A DNA stretch of 64,000 nucleotides from Epiperipatus broadwayi (lineage: Eukaryota > Onychophora > Udeonychophora > Euonychophora > Peripatidae), in the NCBI GenBank assembly GCA_028023455.1, contig JAQFVV010012531.1, positions 930,001 through 994,000 of the forward strand. The letters run 5' to 3'. Positions 10,757 through 22,500 of this stretch are shown here, one piece after another (the first letter of the stretch is position 1; each line of letters opens with the position of its first letter). The translations under genes and the position numbers were made by a program. Under the pieces are notes generated by a model that saw nothing but the letters and a program-made list of their open reading frames with translations, ran no database searches and was not told the origin of the DNA.

Positions 10757-10860
10757 GAAACTAAATGGTCAAGTGTAATGGTTGTATAGGATGGAGTGGA
10801 TAACAAAAGGGAGCTTGAAAGTCTGGCTTCAAATCCCCTCTAATTACATCTAGTTTAAAA
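10757..10860 (+). repeat. Dispersed repeat 'family A', partial copy with pol III B-box-like end
   Basis: Begins ATGGTCAAGTGTAATGG and runs to GAAAGTCTGGCTTCAAATCC. The last part resembles a tRNA T-arm / pol III B box (GGTTCAAATCC-like). The same block is seen at 11035-11340, 14385-14490, 30811-30955 and 52405-52500. Confidence 0.55.
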
Positions 10861-11034
10861 TATAAATACTATACATGTCTTTAAATATTACATATTCAGC
10901 CTGTATTCTAGCTATCCCTCTTTTATGTATTTAAGTAGGCTTAAAATTCTACATACGAGGGATATGATTGACTTACCTTCAACATGTATATGACACAACA
11001 AAAATTAGCAAATAAGATTTTGAATATGCCATCA

Positions 11035-11345
11035 TCGGATTTTTAATGGTATGTATGGTTGAAGAGTTAGAGAGTGGAGAGGATTGAAGCCTGTCAATTG
11101 TTTGAAATTTTCTTTCTTAATATAAATCAAGTACTGATTATATATGTGTGTGGGAGATGATGATCTGGACCAATTGATGAGTGCTGGTTCAGCATGAAAT
11201 TCGACATGAAATACGAATATTGGAGATCATTTATCTTTTTTACATATATGTGGTCATGTGTATCGATTGTTCAGGATAGAGTGGATGACTAAGGATAGCT
11301 TGAAAGTCGGGATTCAAATCCCCTCTAATTACATCTAGTTTAAAA
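11035..11345 (+). repeat. Family A copy, about 300 bp
   Basis: The most complete plus-orientation copy. It has GGTTGAAGAGTTAGAGAGTG, GATTGAAGCCTGTCA, CTGGACCAATTGATGAGTGC, a GATCATTTATCTTTTT stretch and the B-box-like CGGGATTCAAATCCCC. No open reading frame is shared between copies, so it behaves as a non-coding SINE-like repeat. Confidence 0.65.
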
Positions 11346-11472
11346 TATATTATCAGTGTATTTAAATATATTCTTACTTATATATTTATTATTAATCTAA
11401 AAATATTTTATAATTATTTTTGAATCTGAACGATATTTTGTTTTCCAAAACTTATCTAATTACTTAAGGATA

Positions 11473-11640
11473 TATGAGCACAGACTTTCACATGACCCAC
11501 CACTCTTCACACTATTTCATAACACTGATACACTTGACCACATATATGTTGAAAAGATAAACAACATATATGTGTTCAAGTGTATCAGTGTTATGAGATA
11601 GAGTGGAGAGTGGTGGGTCATGTGAAAGTCTGTGCTCACA
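11473..11640. repeat. Inverted pair of family A 3' ends (hairpin)
   Basis: Two arms of about 80 bp containing CACAGACTTTCACATGACCC and its reverse complement are separated by only a few bases around 11555. The arms are about 95% complementary. Each arm is the tail segment of family A. Confidence 0.85.
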
Positions 11641-12345
11641 TACCCTATATATATATAGACACGGGTATATAATAAGCCTGTGTGTTTCAGTTACTAATTA
11701 CTTAAGAAATTATTTGAAAGTTAATTAAAAATATAAAAAACAGATTGTTGAGATATTAAAAAAATAGTTATAATATTGATATTATTTATTCTGGGAAGAA
11801 AATGGAAAAAAATAAAGACGGCTAATTTTATTTAGTCACTTGATATAATCAACAAAAAGGCAGCTCTTTAAAAAATGTTAATAGTTATTGCAATATGCTT
11901 GATTGAAACTAGTCTCCTCTCCTATCAGTTTTTTTATAACTGTTATCAACAACTTTTATCAAAGCCTCTACCATAAAAGCAAAGTTGACCTAAAAAACCT
12001 TTCATTAAAATAAATACTGACAGCAAAAAAATAAAGTATTGAGAAAACTCAAAAACATTCCTAAATATGGCTACAAACATTATCTGTGTTTTCCTGAAGG
12101 TTTGTGATGATGGTGTTTTAGTTATATGTTGGACTATTTCCATCATCTAATATGAGTATTGAATGTCTTTAAAATATTTAAAGAAGCTGCTTACATGATA
12201 ATGGCAAACAATGCCATAAGTCATTCTAGTGTGACTATATATAACATATGGAAACCACTAATCAACTTTGTTCTTAGAAAAAAGTGGAGAAATCCGGAGA
12301 AACCTCATAGATAAGTATATGAAATGTCTGCTAACTGTTGCCTTT
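11641..12345. other. AT-rich intergenic DNA
   Basis: No gene seen. A stretch at about 12095-12150 (GTTTGTGATGATGGTG...TTGGACTATTTCCATC) matches one arm of the hairpin at 24149-24252, so it is a fragment of the same small repeat. Confidence 0.45.
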
Positions 12346-12428
12346 AGCATGATAGCTCAGTTGGTTAGAGTGTTACCTTAAAATTCAATATTTAAAAAAT
12401 GTAAGGGTCCAGGTTTGATTTCCATGCT
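12346..12428 (+). repeat. tRNA-derived sequence (SINE head or tRNA pseudogene)
   Basis: A pol III A box (TAGCTCAGTTGG) and B box (GGTTTGATTTCC) are spaced as in a tRNA, and the ends AGCATG/CATGCT pair as an acceptor stem. The anticodon region is expanded: the short stem TTAC/GTAA encloses about 24 nt, so either an intron-like insertion or decay is present. The T stem pairs poorly, so a working tRNA is unlikely. The downstream sequence may be the SINE body. Confidence 0.5.
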
Positions 12429-13090
12429 AGTAGTGTCACTGGTCATGCCAACAATACCCGAAGAAGAGGGGAGAATAATACATTTCACTTGTGCATATAT
12501 TAACCTGTGTGCTATTACTAACAGTTGAATATATTTGGAATATTTAAATAAAGTTAAATATTTATAAAGATATTCAATACTTATTTTAGAGGATGAAAGT
12601 AATCCAACATATAAATACAAACATTATCTGAGTTAAATTTATTTTGAATAAAATTGAAATCCAAGCTAGCAAAAATTTTCCAACGCTGATAAAACTTTTA
12701 TAAATGAATTTCTTACTATTCAGAAATAAATTAGGTAAATGAAGTAAACTTTAATTAATTAATTTCGGCCCAATTCTTATTGTATTAGTAATTGTAATTC
12801 ATGAACAAAAATAATTAATACTACAAAATAAGATTCAGTATTAAAAACAGATTATATTTATTAATTTTTATAAGTTTGATAATTTTTTCATATTCATATT
12901 TTCATATATATTATTTTCTTTAAACCATATTAATATATATTTTATTAATGTATTGCAAATATGGTCATTAACTATTAATCATTTATCAAAAAAGAGTGAA
13001 TTATTTATAATAAAAGGGTTACTGCATTTAAAATTAAATATGTTATTTATCTAATTATTTATATTAATACACTGTACAGGCTTACACACA
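12429..13090. other. AT-rich intergenic DNA
   Basis: No gene seen. The first 60 bp may be the body of the tRNA-derived element just upstream; the rest is very AT-rich and featureless. Confidence 0.45.
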
Positions 13091-13450
13091 CCTGCACATT
13101 TACAATGGAATATAAGAGAGTCGAACTCAGACTTTCACACGAACCTCAACTCTCCATGCCATCTCATATTGCTGACCTACCTGATCATACATATGTTGGA
13201 AAGATAACTAATCATCAATGTATGTATTACATGCTAAACCAGCAATCATCAGTTGGTCCAGATTGCTATCCTCACACATATATGTAATCAGTGCTCAGCT
13301 TTATATTAAGATAGCCAATCTTCATACATTAATAAACAGGCTTCAAACTACTCCAAACCACAACTCTTCAGCCATCCATTTCATCGAAAATCTGATGATG
13401 AAACGTTCAAAGCCCATGTTAATGCCAAGGTTGAAATTAAAAATGTTATT
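13091..13450 (-). repeat. Family A copy 1 of a tandem cluster
   Basis: The reverse complement of family A: GTCGAACTCAGACTTTCACA (B-box-like part) at the left, then the CAACTCTCCATGCCATCTCA block, AATCATCAGTTGGTCCAGAT and CCATTTCATCGAAAATCTGA at the right. Confidence 0.75.
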
Positions 13451-13514
13451 ATCTAATTATTTATAATAACTAAAACACACAGGCTTATTATATACCTGTG
13501 TCTATATATGTAAT

Positions 13515-13870
13515 ATATAGGGTATATGAGCACAGATTTTCACATAACCAACCACTCTCTACACTATCTCATAACACTGACACACTTGAACACATATATG
13601 TGTTGAAAAGATAAATAATCACCAATATATGTATTTCATGCTAAACCAGCAATCATCAGTTGGTCCAGATTACCATCTCTACACTTAAATGCTATAAGTG
13701 CTCAGATATATATTAAGATAGTTAATCCTCATACTTTAATGGACAGGTTTCAATCTACTCCACACTCCAACTCTTCAACCATCCATCCAATTGAAAATCT
13801 GATGATGGAATGCTGAAAGGCCACCCTGAAGCTGAGATTCTTATCACACCCATGTTGCCCTAAGGTCAAC
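13515..13870 (-). repeat. Family A copy 2 of a tandem cluster
   Basis: Same orientation and block order as the copy before it, with the longer right end that includes CTGATGATGGAATGC and GCCACCCTGAAGC. Flanked on the left by a short palindromic spacer (ACACAGGCTTATTATATACC plus its TGTGT complement). Confidence 0.8.
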
Positions 13871-13989
13871 ATGACCCCTCACGTACAGGACATAATCCAT
13901 TTAATACATATACAAGGGATGGGAAGACATCTCACTATGTAATAATTGAAACACACAGGCTTATTATATACCTATGTCTATATATATAA

Positions 13990-14345
13990 TATATAGGTAT
14001 ATGAGCACAGACTTTCACATGACACACCACTTTCTACACTATCTCATAACACTGATACACTTGAACACATATGTAGAAAAGATAAATAATCAGCAATATA
14101 CATATTTCATGCTAAACCACCAATCATCAGTTGGGTCCAGATTACCATCTCTACACATATATGCTATAAGTGCACAGATATATATTAAGATAGCCAATAC
14201 TCATACTTTAATGGACAGGCTTCAGTCTACTCCACACTCCAACTCTTCAACCATCCATCCAATTGAAAATCTGATGATGGAATGCTCAAAGGCCACTCTG
14301 AAGCCGAGATTCTTATCACACCCACGTTGACCTAAAAATCTGACC
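13990..14345 (-). repeat. Family A copy 3 of a tandem cluster
   Basis: Nearly the same as copy 2, offset by about 475 bp, and preceded by the same palindromic spacer. This shows that copies 2 and 3, with spacer, were duplicated as one unit. Sequence agreement is high, about 90% by eye. Confidence 0.8.
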
Positions 14346-14384
14346 CCTCATGTACAAGACATAATCCATTTAATAACTATAATA

Positions 14385-14490
14385 TGTATATTGGTGATTA
14401 TTTATCTTTTCAACATATATGTGTTCAAGTGTATCAGTGTTATGAGATAGTGTAGAGAGTAGTGGGTCATGTGAAAGTCTGTGCTCATAA
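14385..14490 (+). repeat. Family A 3' end, inverted relative to the cluster
   Basis: Contains ATTGGTGATTATTTATCTTT and GTGGGTCATGTGAAAGTCTG in plus orientation. It can fold back on the copies at 13515-14345. Confidence 0.75.
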
Positions 14491-15144
14491 ACTCTAAATA
14501 TTTATATTAATTTGATATGAATGTGCATATTATAAAATCTCAATTTCTTGTGCTCATACTGAGTTAAATAAATAAGATGGTAGATAAGAATCTAAAACAA
14601 ATGGTACTCAATATAAAATAAATCATTTTTGTACTTTCATAGACGATTTTGGTAGTACTTAATTATTATAAGCTATCTAAACTGCCTCATTTCATCCTGT
14701 TACAATTTATATGTATTAGATATACTTTAAAATCTTTATTCCACACTACATGCTTGAAATGCATGAAAGAGGCAAATAAACCTCAAAAAACATTTCTGGT
14801 TGAACTCATCACAGTTTAGTTAATCCAAATCACATCTTACATGTGATTTCTTTATTAATTCAATATTATTAAATATCAAATTGTAAGTTCAAATTTCATG
14901 TGGTTGTATTTAATAAAAATAAGCTATATTAATCTTTAATTAGGTTTAAAGTTTATATCTGATATGATAATCTCTAGCTTAATAAATGATCAGTAATAAT
15001 CATTAATGTATTTATCTAAAAGTGATTAGTGTTAATTGTGTTAATGCAAGAAATTTGATACTTATAAGTCATATAATTCATATATATATAAAACAAAATG
15101 TTATAGCTATTATACCTCATTAAAATTTATGATACAGTTTTAAT
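14491..15144. other. AT-rich intergenic DNA
   Basis: No gene, repeat or RNA recognised. Confidence 0.5.
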
Positions 15145-15515
15145 ATAGAGGATTTAAACACAGTCTTTCAAGCTCCTTTCAACCATCCATTCTATCTTAG
15201 ACAACCAATACCCATGATCACACACATACACGTGGAAAAGATTAACGATCGCCAATATAGTATATTTTATGCTAAACTAGTACTAACCAGTTGGTCCAAA
15301 TTATCATCTCCCCCACACATATATAATTCAGTGTGTGGTTTATATTAAGACAGCAAATCTTCACACTTCAATGGACAGACTTCAATGCTAGTTCAGCATG
15401 AAATACATATACTGAAGATCGTTTATCTTTTTCACATGAGTGTGGTCATGTATATCACTTGTATGAGATAGAGTGGTAACTGAAGAGAGATTGAAAATCT
15501 ATGTTCATATCCTTG
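15145..15515. repeat. Family A inverted pair
   Basis: A minus-orientation copy (about 15145-15390, with GTCTTTCAAGCTCC at the left and CTAACCAGTTGGTCCAAAT inside) is followed directly by a plus-orientation end (about 15390-15510). Diverged compared with the 13-14 kb cluster. Confidence 0.6.
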
Positions 15516-15866
15516 GTATTATATCTAGACTCCAGGTATATAAAGTATACTTCTACTTAAGATATATTTAAAATATATAATTTTATCATACAACGTATAT
15601 AAATGCTAATAGACTGATTATAAAGTTAACATGCAAAATCTTCTGCCTATTTGAGCCAACTATATAAATATCTGAATGTTAAATTTTAAAATGCTTTTAA
15701 ATAATAGCTCATTGCATAGCATAATTGTCTCCAACGGTTTCTAATAGAAAAATAGGTTTGTTAATTACAGGATAATAAGCATTTGAAAAATTTCCATTTT
15801 TGTTTTACATTCTAGTTAACAATAGCTAAATACCTTTCCATTTCCTAACCAATATTGGATGGTGCT
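15516..15866. other. AT-rich intergenic DNA
   Basis: No gene or repeat family recognised. Confidence 0.5.
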
Positions 15867-16490
15867 ATGTGTGTGTGTATTCACATATATACGCAATAAT
15901 AATGTAACTATTATAAATGAATACAAGTATGTGTGTGTATGCTTATTAACAGATACACGCAATAGTAATGTAACTATGACAAATATTCAAATATGTGCGT
16001 GTATGCAAAAAGCATCACAATAACGATTAAGGTTGGTCAGAGATAACCAAACTGACCACTTTGTACCTCGTGTCATGGGATGACCAATGGAAATAGAGAG
16101 TGTTACATCCAGGACGGCAGGAACAAACAAGGCCAGACTTGCTAGGTGAAGTTGAGGGATGGATGCGTTTTCCTGAGTGCACGGACACTACTTCACTTTC
16201 AGCTCGTCTCGCGGAGAGGTCTACCTCCGAACGTACTAAGGTAGACCTAGGGACCATTACAGGTCGTATAGACTTTATTATTATTTATTGTAAGCCTGCG
16301 GGCCTGTAAGACTAGAGTTGTATAATAATGTATTAGTCAGTTTATCTTTGTAATAATTGTATTATATATTAATCCTTGTATGTGTATTTATGTATATAAA
16401 CCTACTAACTCCACTACCGTATTCGTGTGTTTTATTATATAATTACTTGTCGCTGTTGAATGCGATAAATCTCACTCGAACCTCGACCAT
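15867..16490 (+). mobile_element. GC-elevated block, possible solo LTR
   Basis: The first 150 bp hold two and a half diverged copies of a 60-70-bp unit (GTGTGTGTAT...ACGCAATAATAATGTAAC). The block that follows (16020-16310) is clearly richer in G+C and CpG than its neighbours, and a TATATAAACC box-like run occurs near 16395. This resembles an LTR U3-R region. I find no convincing TG...CA ends or target duplication, so the call is weak. Open frames here are short and lack domains. Confidence 0.3.
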
Positions 16491-16559
16491 ATATATATCC
16501 GACTAGTACTGGATATTGCAGATGGCTATTTGGATTTAATATGAGGTAACTATTTGTTT

Positions 16560-16665
16560 AAAAAAATGTTAAGTCTGAATGGAATCTGAAAAATTGTCGA
16601 AACATATCTGGTCAGAATTCGAACCCAGATCATAGGCATAGCTGGTAGCTGCCATGATGCCATAT
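16560..16665 (-). repeat. Degenerate tRNA-derived SINE
   Basis: The minus strand has TATGGCATCATGGCAGC (A-box-like), then about 30 nt, then TGGGTTCGAATTCTGACC (B box). This is the same pattern as the element at 46936 (GGCATAGTGGTAGCAC / GGATTTGAATCC). Ends are not defined. Confidence 0.4.
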
Positions 16666-19600
16666 TCAATTCATTTATAAAACATATTTTACTATGAACA
16701 TCAATTTCAACTTGTGCAAGATAAGTTCTTTCAAATGTTAAATATTCCAAAAATGAGAGTATTTATTACACAAGGAAAAAAAATATTTTATTTGTATGCT
16801 TTCATCTTAATTTAATTAATTTTATGTAAATATTTCTAATTATTAATTTAAATTAGTTAAAAGAAAAGCTAATGATGCGCAACCACGTTTTCATTTTCCT
16901 CTTTGAACTCTGAAACTAAATAGCCATCAATTTCTATTTAAAAGATTGTCACCATGGCGACTTTGTTCGCAGTTACTAGTTTTTAGCAACTGAAAAAAAA
17001 ATTCTTTAATTAAAGAAGGAATTTTGAAAATATTTTAAATATATAACAACAGGTATAGGTATTTCATTTTACAATATAGTACATTATAAAACTGATCGCT
17101 GGAAAATTTGTTTTAAATACCGTTACTATGCGATTATTATAAATGATGATCAACTGTTATTGCTTGATCTCAATCATTAGCCTGCCTTCAAATAAATAAC
17201 TGATTATATTTGCATTATCTTTCTTATTTAAAATCCTTCTAGTGACTATAAAAATCTTTTTTTTTTATATACATAAAAGTATTAAAAATAGAAGATATGA
17301 AACACTTTATGGCTGTAAAAGTTAGGCATTAAAAAGTATAGAAAAAAGCATTGGAGTCTTTTTCTAACAAAGATCTGTAAGCAAAAAAAGTAAATCATAC
17401 CCAATCATATTAAAACTAAACAATCAAATGGTTTGTTTCTCAGAATGTCATATGACATTCAAAAACCAAAAGTAAAAGAGCTCAGAAACAATCCATAGAT
17501 ATTTAGTTTTTGATTCCAACACTTCAGCTCAGTTTAACAAATTGTATGACATTCGAGCACTAAAAATAAAATTGAGCTATGATCTATGAATTTATAGCTC
17601 TTGAATCTGATGCTATGCAAAGCATTGGATTACTATAATCAATATAAGATAATCTAATTCATTAATAAAATATACTATGCATAGAAAGTTTGATAATAAA
17701 AGAATTACAAAATATGTTGGAGAAATTTCATAATCACAATAATGTGTCACTGAGGAGCCTGAAAGACAAACAGATGACAATTTCTCTGTGTAATGCCAAT
17801 CATATGACCAATAGAAGTTCCATAATGGTTTGATAGCACATAATAATAACAAAGTTTTTTGATGAAAAAGCAGGTGAAAGTAAACAATAGAATGTTATGA
17901 TCAAGCAGTTATGCTGATTTTCATTAATAATAGTTACTAAATTGTCACAACTCTTTAATCTATCATTTGAATATTTATAGCTACATTATAAATTTTAATA
18001 AAATATTTACAACAAATGAAAATATATGCATAAATCAAAGTACATTTACATACCTATAATTATGTTTCTGAATTAATAATCTTTATATGGATATAATATA
18101 AGAATCCTTTACAAGTTGGGACTTTCTACACGTTATTTTAATAAATTTGTCAACAATAGTCCTACATATTAATCTACAAACAAAATAATAATGAAGCATT
18201 TTCTTATGATCCCTAAGATCTTATTAGATCAATATTAACTTACTGGTAATCTTAACAAAATCTCTATCTAACTAGTAATTTTAACAATCTGGTATTTAAA
18301 CAGCTACTGTCAAATATGTAGTACTAAGAATGTATAATATTTCTGAATAAATAATCTTCATATATGTGTATTTTAAGAATCCTTGACAAGTTGAATGTTC
18401 TAGAAGTAATTTTAGTAAATTTACAAACCATACCCCCTCACAATCTATGAACTAAAATCCTCTTCATACAATTCTGAAGATCTCATATATATATATATTG
18501 TAAGGATAGCTTATAATCCTATTGAGACCATTCACACTGCTCAATGAAACCCATTTAAAACATAAGCTTAATTAACAGGTGGTTTAATATGTACTATCTT
18601 TTTATATATATATAAACATACATACATATATATATATAAATGACAAATGCTTGCTTTATTAAGTACCGAATTAAATAAATGTCACAATGAACTAATTTCC
18701 CTTGTTTAATAAGAGATAAAAAACCAGTTAAAGAAATCCTTTATATATATATAGAATTCTATTACGTAATTTTATTTTTTAACTACAATCAATATAATAC
18801 ACACATACAGACAACAATAGAGAGAGCCATGGCAATGAAAAAGAAAATGGAAATGTTAGTATACTAAACACTGGAAACTAAGAGAGATATAAAAGCTAAC
18901 CCATTTCATTTCCATCAACTTTTGTTATTTTTCAAATGATACAACAACTGTACAAAGCCAACCTTTAAAGATCAAATGTTCAAATCCAAGAGAAGATGGA
19001 AACTTGTTTGAATATTCCAGTTATCCATATAATTTCTCATAGGCAAAATTACAAAGAAATTATAACGGATATTTAAACAGAGAAAAGTTTGATATATTAA
19101 TGTGGTTTGACAAAAGAACTGAACTGATTTTAAGTTGAAATTTAAAAATAAAAACTATGCTATTATTTGTCATGGAGAAAAAAGAAATAAAACATTGCCA
19201 GCATATATATATAAATGATGAAGTAGCTTTTTTCTTATATAAGCCATTAAATGCCAAATAGTAAATTAAGAAAAAATATGTTATGAACAGCTGTGCAAGG
19301 TATTCCAGCTAAATTAATATTGCCATAGGACTGGAGTGTTACAGTCCTACCATAGAAGCATAATGATTTGATCTACTTGCCTATATAATGCCTAAAGAAA
19401 CATCAAATGTCCTACAATAAATGTCTAAATGGATTCAGAAAAAAAAGCAACTGCAGAAAATCGAAACAACATCATTTCAAGTGTATTGCTGAGGAATCCT
19501 AATGAGTGATGGATGACTTATGAAAAAAGAATGATCTGAAGAAAGACTATACCCATAAGAGACATTATTGCCAAATTCATGGACATTAACCAAAATGAAC

Positions 19601-20438
19601 CAATGAAAGTTTTAATTTATTATCTATATATATTTTATATAAATTTGTAAAAAATTTCAGTTTTGTTTTATTTCCATACTTGGAAGTTTAAACATGTTTA
19701 TAATTTGGAAGATTCCATTATAATTGAAAGCAACAAAATGAAGAGGGAGGTGAATTATTAAGTTAGGCAAAATATTTTTTATGTTAAATAAAGTTTAGGT
19801 CAGCTTTCTTTCCATAGTGACTTCCATTTGATCATCACCACTATGATATGGAATGAGTTAAGATTTTTTTGATACTATTCCATATTAAGCACACACATTA
19901 CTACAGGACAGAGTTTGTGTTATTTTGTTTTATTGTTAACTAACACTTATGATTATTTCTTCAGTATACATGACTATTCTTCTTGTGCGGATGATCTTTC
20001 CTATTAACTTTAGGGACTTGTACATAGGTAAGGGGGTCCCCAAAGAAAATGGAACATCAATAAATGGAATTGGATGAGCCTATTCAGATATACTTATATA
20101 ATATTATAAATTAGTTAGTCAGCTTTGTGGTTAATTTAATAAAATATCTTTTTTTTTAATTTTGCTTTGTAAATAATTAGTCCCTTGTTATGTATTTCTA
20201 CCATGAGTAAGGGTTGGAATAGTGAATGTATTTAATCATTGATATGGTAGAAATACATTCTTGACACACAATTATAATCTTTTTATCTTCTTAAAAGTTT
20301 TGAATTTTGTTTTGTTATTTAAATAAATGTTGTCACTTTGATTTCAATTAAATTGGTCTCTAGTTTATCAAAATCATTTATATATTCATTCATCAACTTA
20401 TAACCAAATATATATATATGTGTGTGTGTGCGCACATG
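16666..20438. other. AT-rich intergenic DNA
   Basis: About 3.8 kb with no gene. It contains TA- and TATATA-rich microsatellites (for example 18483-18500, 18600-18642) and an 18-bp perfect palindrome at 17443-17460 (GAATGTCAT/ATGACATTC). Segments near 18060 and 18330 are diverged copies of each other (CTGAATTAATAATCTTTATA / CTGAATAAATAATCTTCATA). Class unknown. Confidence 0.45.
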
Positions 20439-20548
20439 TTCCAATTGAATTAAAAAAGATCCATCCAATCATATTACTGTAATATTATATAAGAATTAAA
20501 TATATTACAGTAATATGATTGGATGGATCTTTTTTAATTCAATTGGAA
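20439..20548. repeat. Perfect 47-bp inverted repeat, MITE-like
   Basis: Arms 20439-20485 and 20502-20548 are exact reverse complements around a 16-nt loop. They start TTCCAATTGAATTAAAAAAG. A TA/TG microsatellite abuts the left side. Perfect arms mean it is young or kept by gene conversion. No coding. Confidence 0.9.
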
Positions 20549-21968
20549 CCTGTATAGAGATGTGGTAGTTGCTATCTAATGTAAATTCACCTCTGAAGAG
20601 AGCCAAATTCAGAATTCTCCATGAGCTTGAATACTTAGGCATAATGGAATCTGAAAGAAGAGTAAGGTATGGATGAATTATCTCAAATTGTATCTACATT
20701 TAATGTGTAAACTTAGAGTATCCCATTGGAGATAGATACAATCCTAGGTTAGGTACTTCATCACGTCATTCACTGCATCCTACCAGAAGACTCTAGGTCT
20801 GACTGTAGTGAGATGTGTTCCCCCTCTTCTGGTGGAAAACTCAGAATGTTACTATCTATATTTGATTAATCATTGATATTTTGTTGGGTGAAGCATAATA
20901 TTAGCAGTGATCTTAGCAAAATCTCAAATGAATTATTCACATTTTCAGACAATACAGATATAAACTAATTTTAATGACTTTTTGCTAAGACTGTCATTAA
21001 TGTGATATTTCATCCCTACATAATATCAATAATTAATTTGCTACTCATATAAAAAATTGAATATTAGATAAACTTTTATTTGTTTTGTAACTTAACATAA
21101 ATGAGTATTAATAGCAATGATTTCTATAAAATCTGACTTGTAAAAGTGCTTGTGTAATCAATAAATACTAGATGATATAGTAAAAAATTCCAATATAACA
21201 CAAGTTTATGGCTTTTTGCCTTTATCAGTTAAAACTAGAATTGAAATGTGGAATTAATGTACTTGTATATCTAACAGCCATCTTTTACTCCTTTGTAATA
21301 TTTAAGCAAATAACCAAGTTTTAAATCCAGAATATATCATATATAATTTGACTCCAGATCAGTTTCTATACATTTTAAAGATTTCAGATCTATAACAAAT
21401 GTAGATTCATTTATTTTTTTAGCTAGGATAAGATTAAATCAAAAACATCACATCACTGCCTGTCATATGTTCATTCATATGTTTTTATGAACAATTATTT
21501 TCATTCCATTTTAAATCCCTCTATCAGGTATCAAATTTGTATAAGTATGTAAATGAGTTAGCTTAGATTTAAAATCTTGGTGTTTTTTTTTTTTAGTTTC
21601 AGTTATTAACTTAAATAATACAAAAAAGTGAAAAATGATTTCTAAATGCATAAGTTCCATGTTTCAATACTACCTTTTCCTTATAAAGTCAAAAACCATA
21701 AACCAGGCTGGAGATGGAGACTTATAATACTATATCATCTTAAATCCATTGATTACTGAATCATACAGTAGATGGCTCTAGAGTAGAATGAATATACTGC
21801 TATTGGAAAAATATGACATTATCTTGTTGTTGTATTAAAGTACATTATTTTTATAGTATCATTACATATTCTCAGTGCTAATATTTAGAAGACTATTGTT
21901 TGTTCACAGACCTGTTAAAAATAGAATGTATATATTTACAGGAGGATTGAGTACTTCGTGCATTAAAC
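20549..21968. other. AT-rich intergenic DNA
   Basis: No gene. At 20780-20860 there is a small less AT-rich patch with an imperfect hairpin (ACCAGAAGA...TCTTCTGGT); not otherwise recognised. Confidence 0.45.
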
Positions 21969-22060
21969 CAGTGTTTCCCAATGTGCATTTTGCAACCCAT
22001 TTATGTGAAGCGAGAGTTCCTCAAATATTTCAGAAAAATATCAAAATTTATACTAAAAAA
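21969..22060 (+). mobile_element. hAT-type left end fragment
   Basis: Begins CAGTGTTTCCCAATGTGCAT and goes on with GCAACCCATTTATGTGAAGC. hAT families widely start CAGTGTTTCCCAACCTGTGG with a following 'CGACCC' block. Only this end is visible; it is followed at 22083 by family B. Confidence 0.4.
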
Positions 22061-22082
22061 TTAATACAAGCTTACTATAAAC

Positions 22083-22500
22083 AGAGCAAAACTCTCCATA
22101 CAGTATTGCCACCTGTGCTAAACAGAGTAATCAATGGATGCCAGAAGGCCTGTGCATAAAATCCCTATCCAATGCCTACTCATCCAATATCCCCAGACTA
22201 GTTTCTGGCTTGTGGCCTTCGTCAGTGAGGAGCTTTGGATCTGAGAGCACTGCATCTAGATCTTAGGATCTAATGCAACCCTCTAGCAACCACCTTTTAT
22301 CTCTACTTAACTACAAAACTATGAGAATGAAATTGAAAATACAAAAAATATTTTAAATCTAAGCTCAATAGCTTATATAGTCATATGGGTCTGAACTCAG
22401 TTCAGCACATACATTTTGGTGTCTTTGGCTCTTTTACAACCATAGCCACCACTATCCTATTAGGCAGGATCATGTGATGCTTAATGGTTTAACAAGCTTA
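22083..22500 (+). repeat. Family B copy, near full length
   Basis: Same ordered blocks as the 9855 copy: CTCCATACAGTATTGCCACC, CTACTCATCCAATATCCCCA, GTTTCTGGCTTGTGGCC, TCTGAACTCAGTTCAGCACA and an end near AGGATCATGTGATGC. Confidence 0.75.

Noticed and set aside
16027-16309. Overlapping frames of 69-76 codons on both strands
   Set aside because: They exist because the local GC content is higher; neither has a recognisable domain, and they mirror each other.
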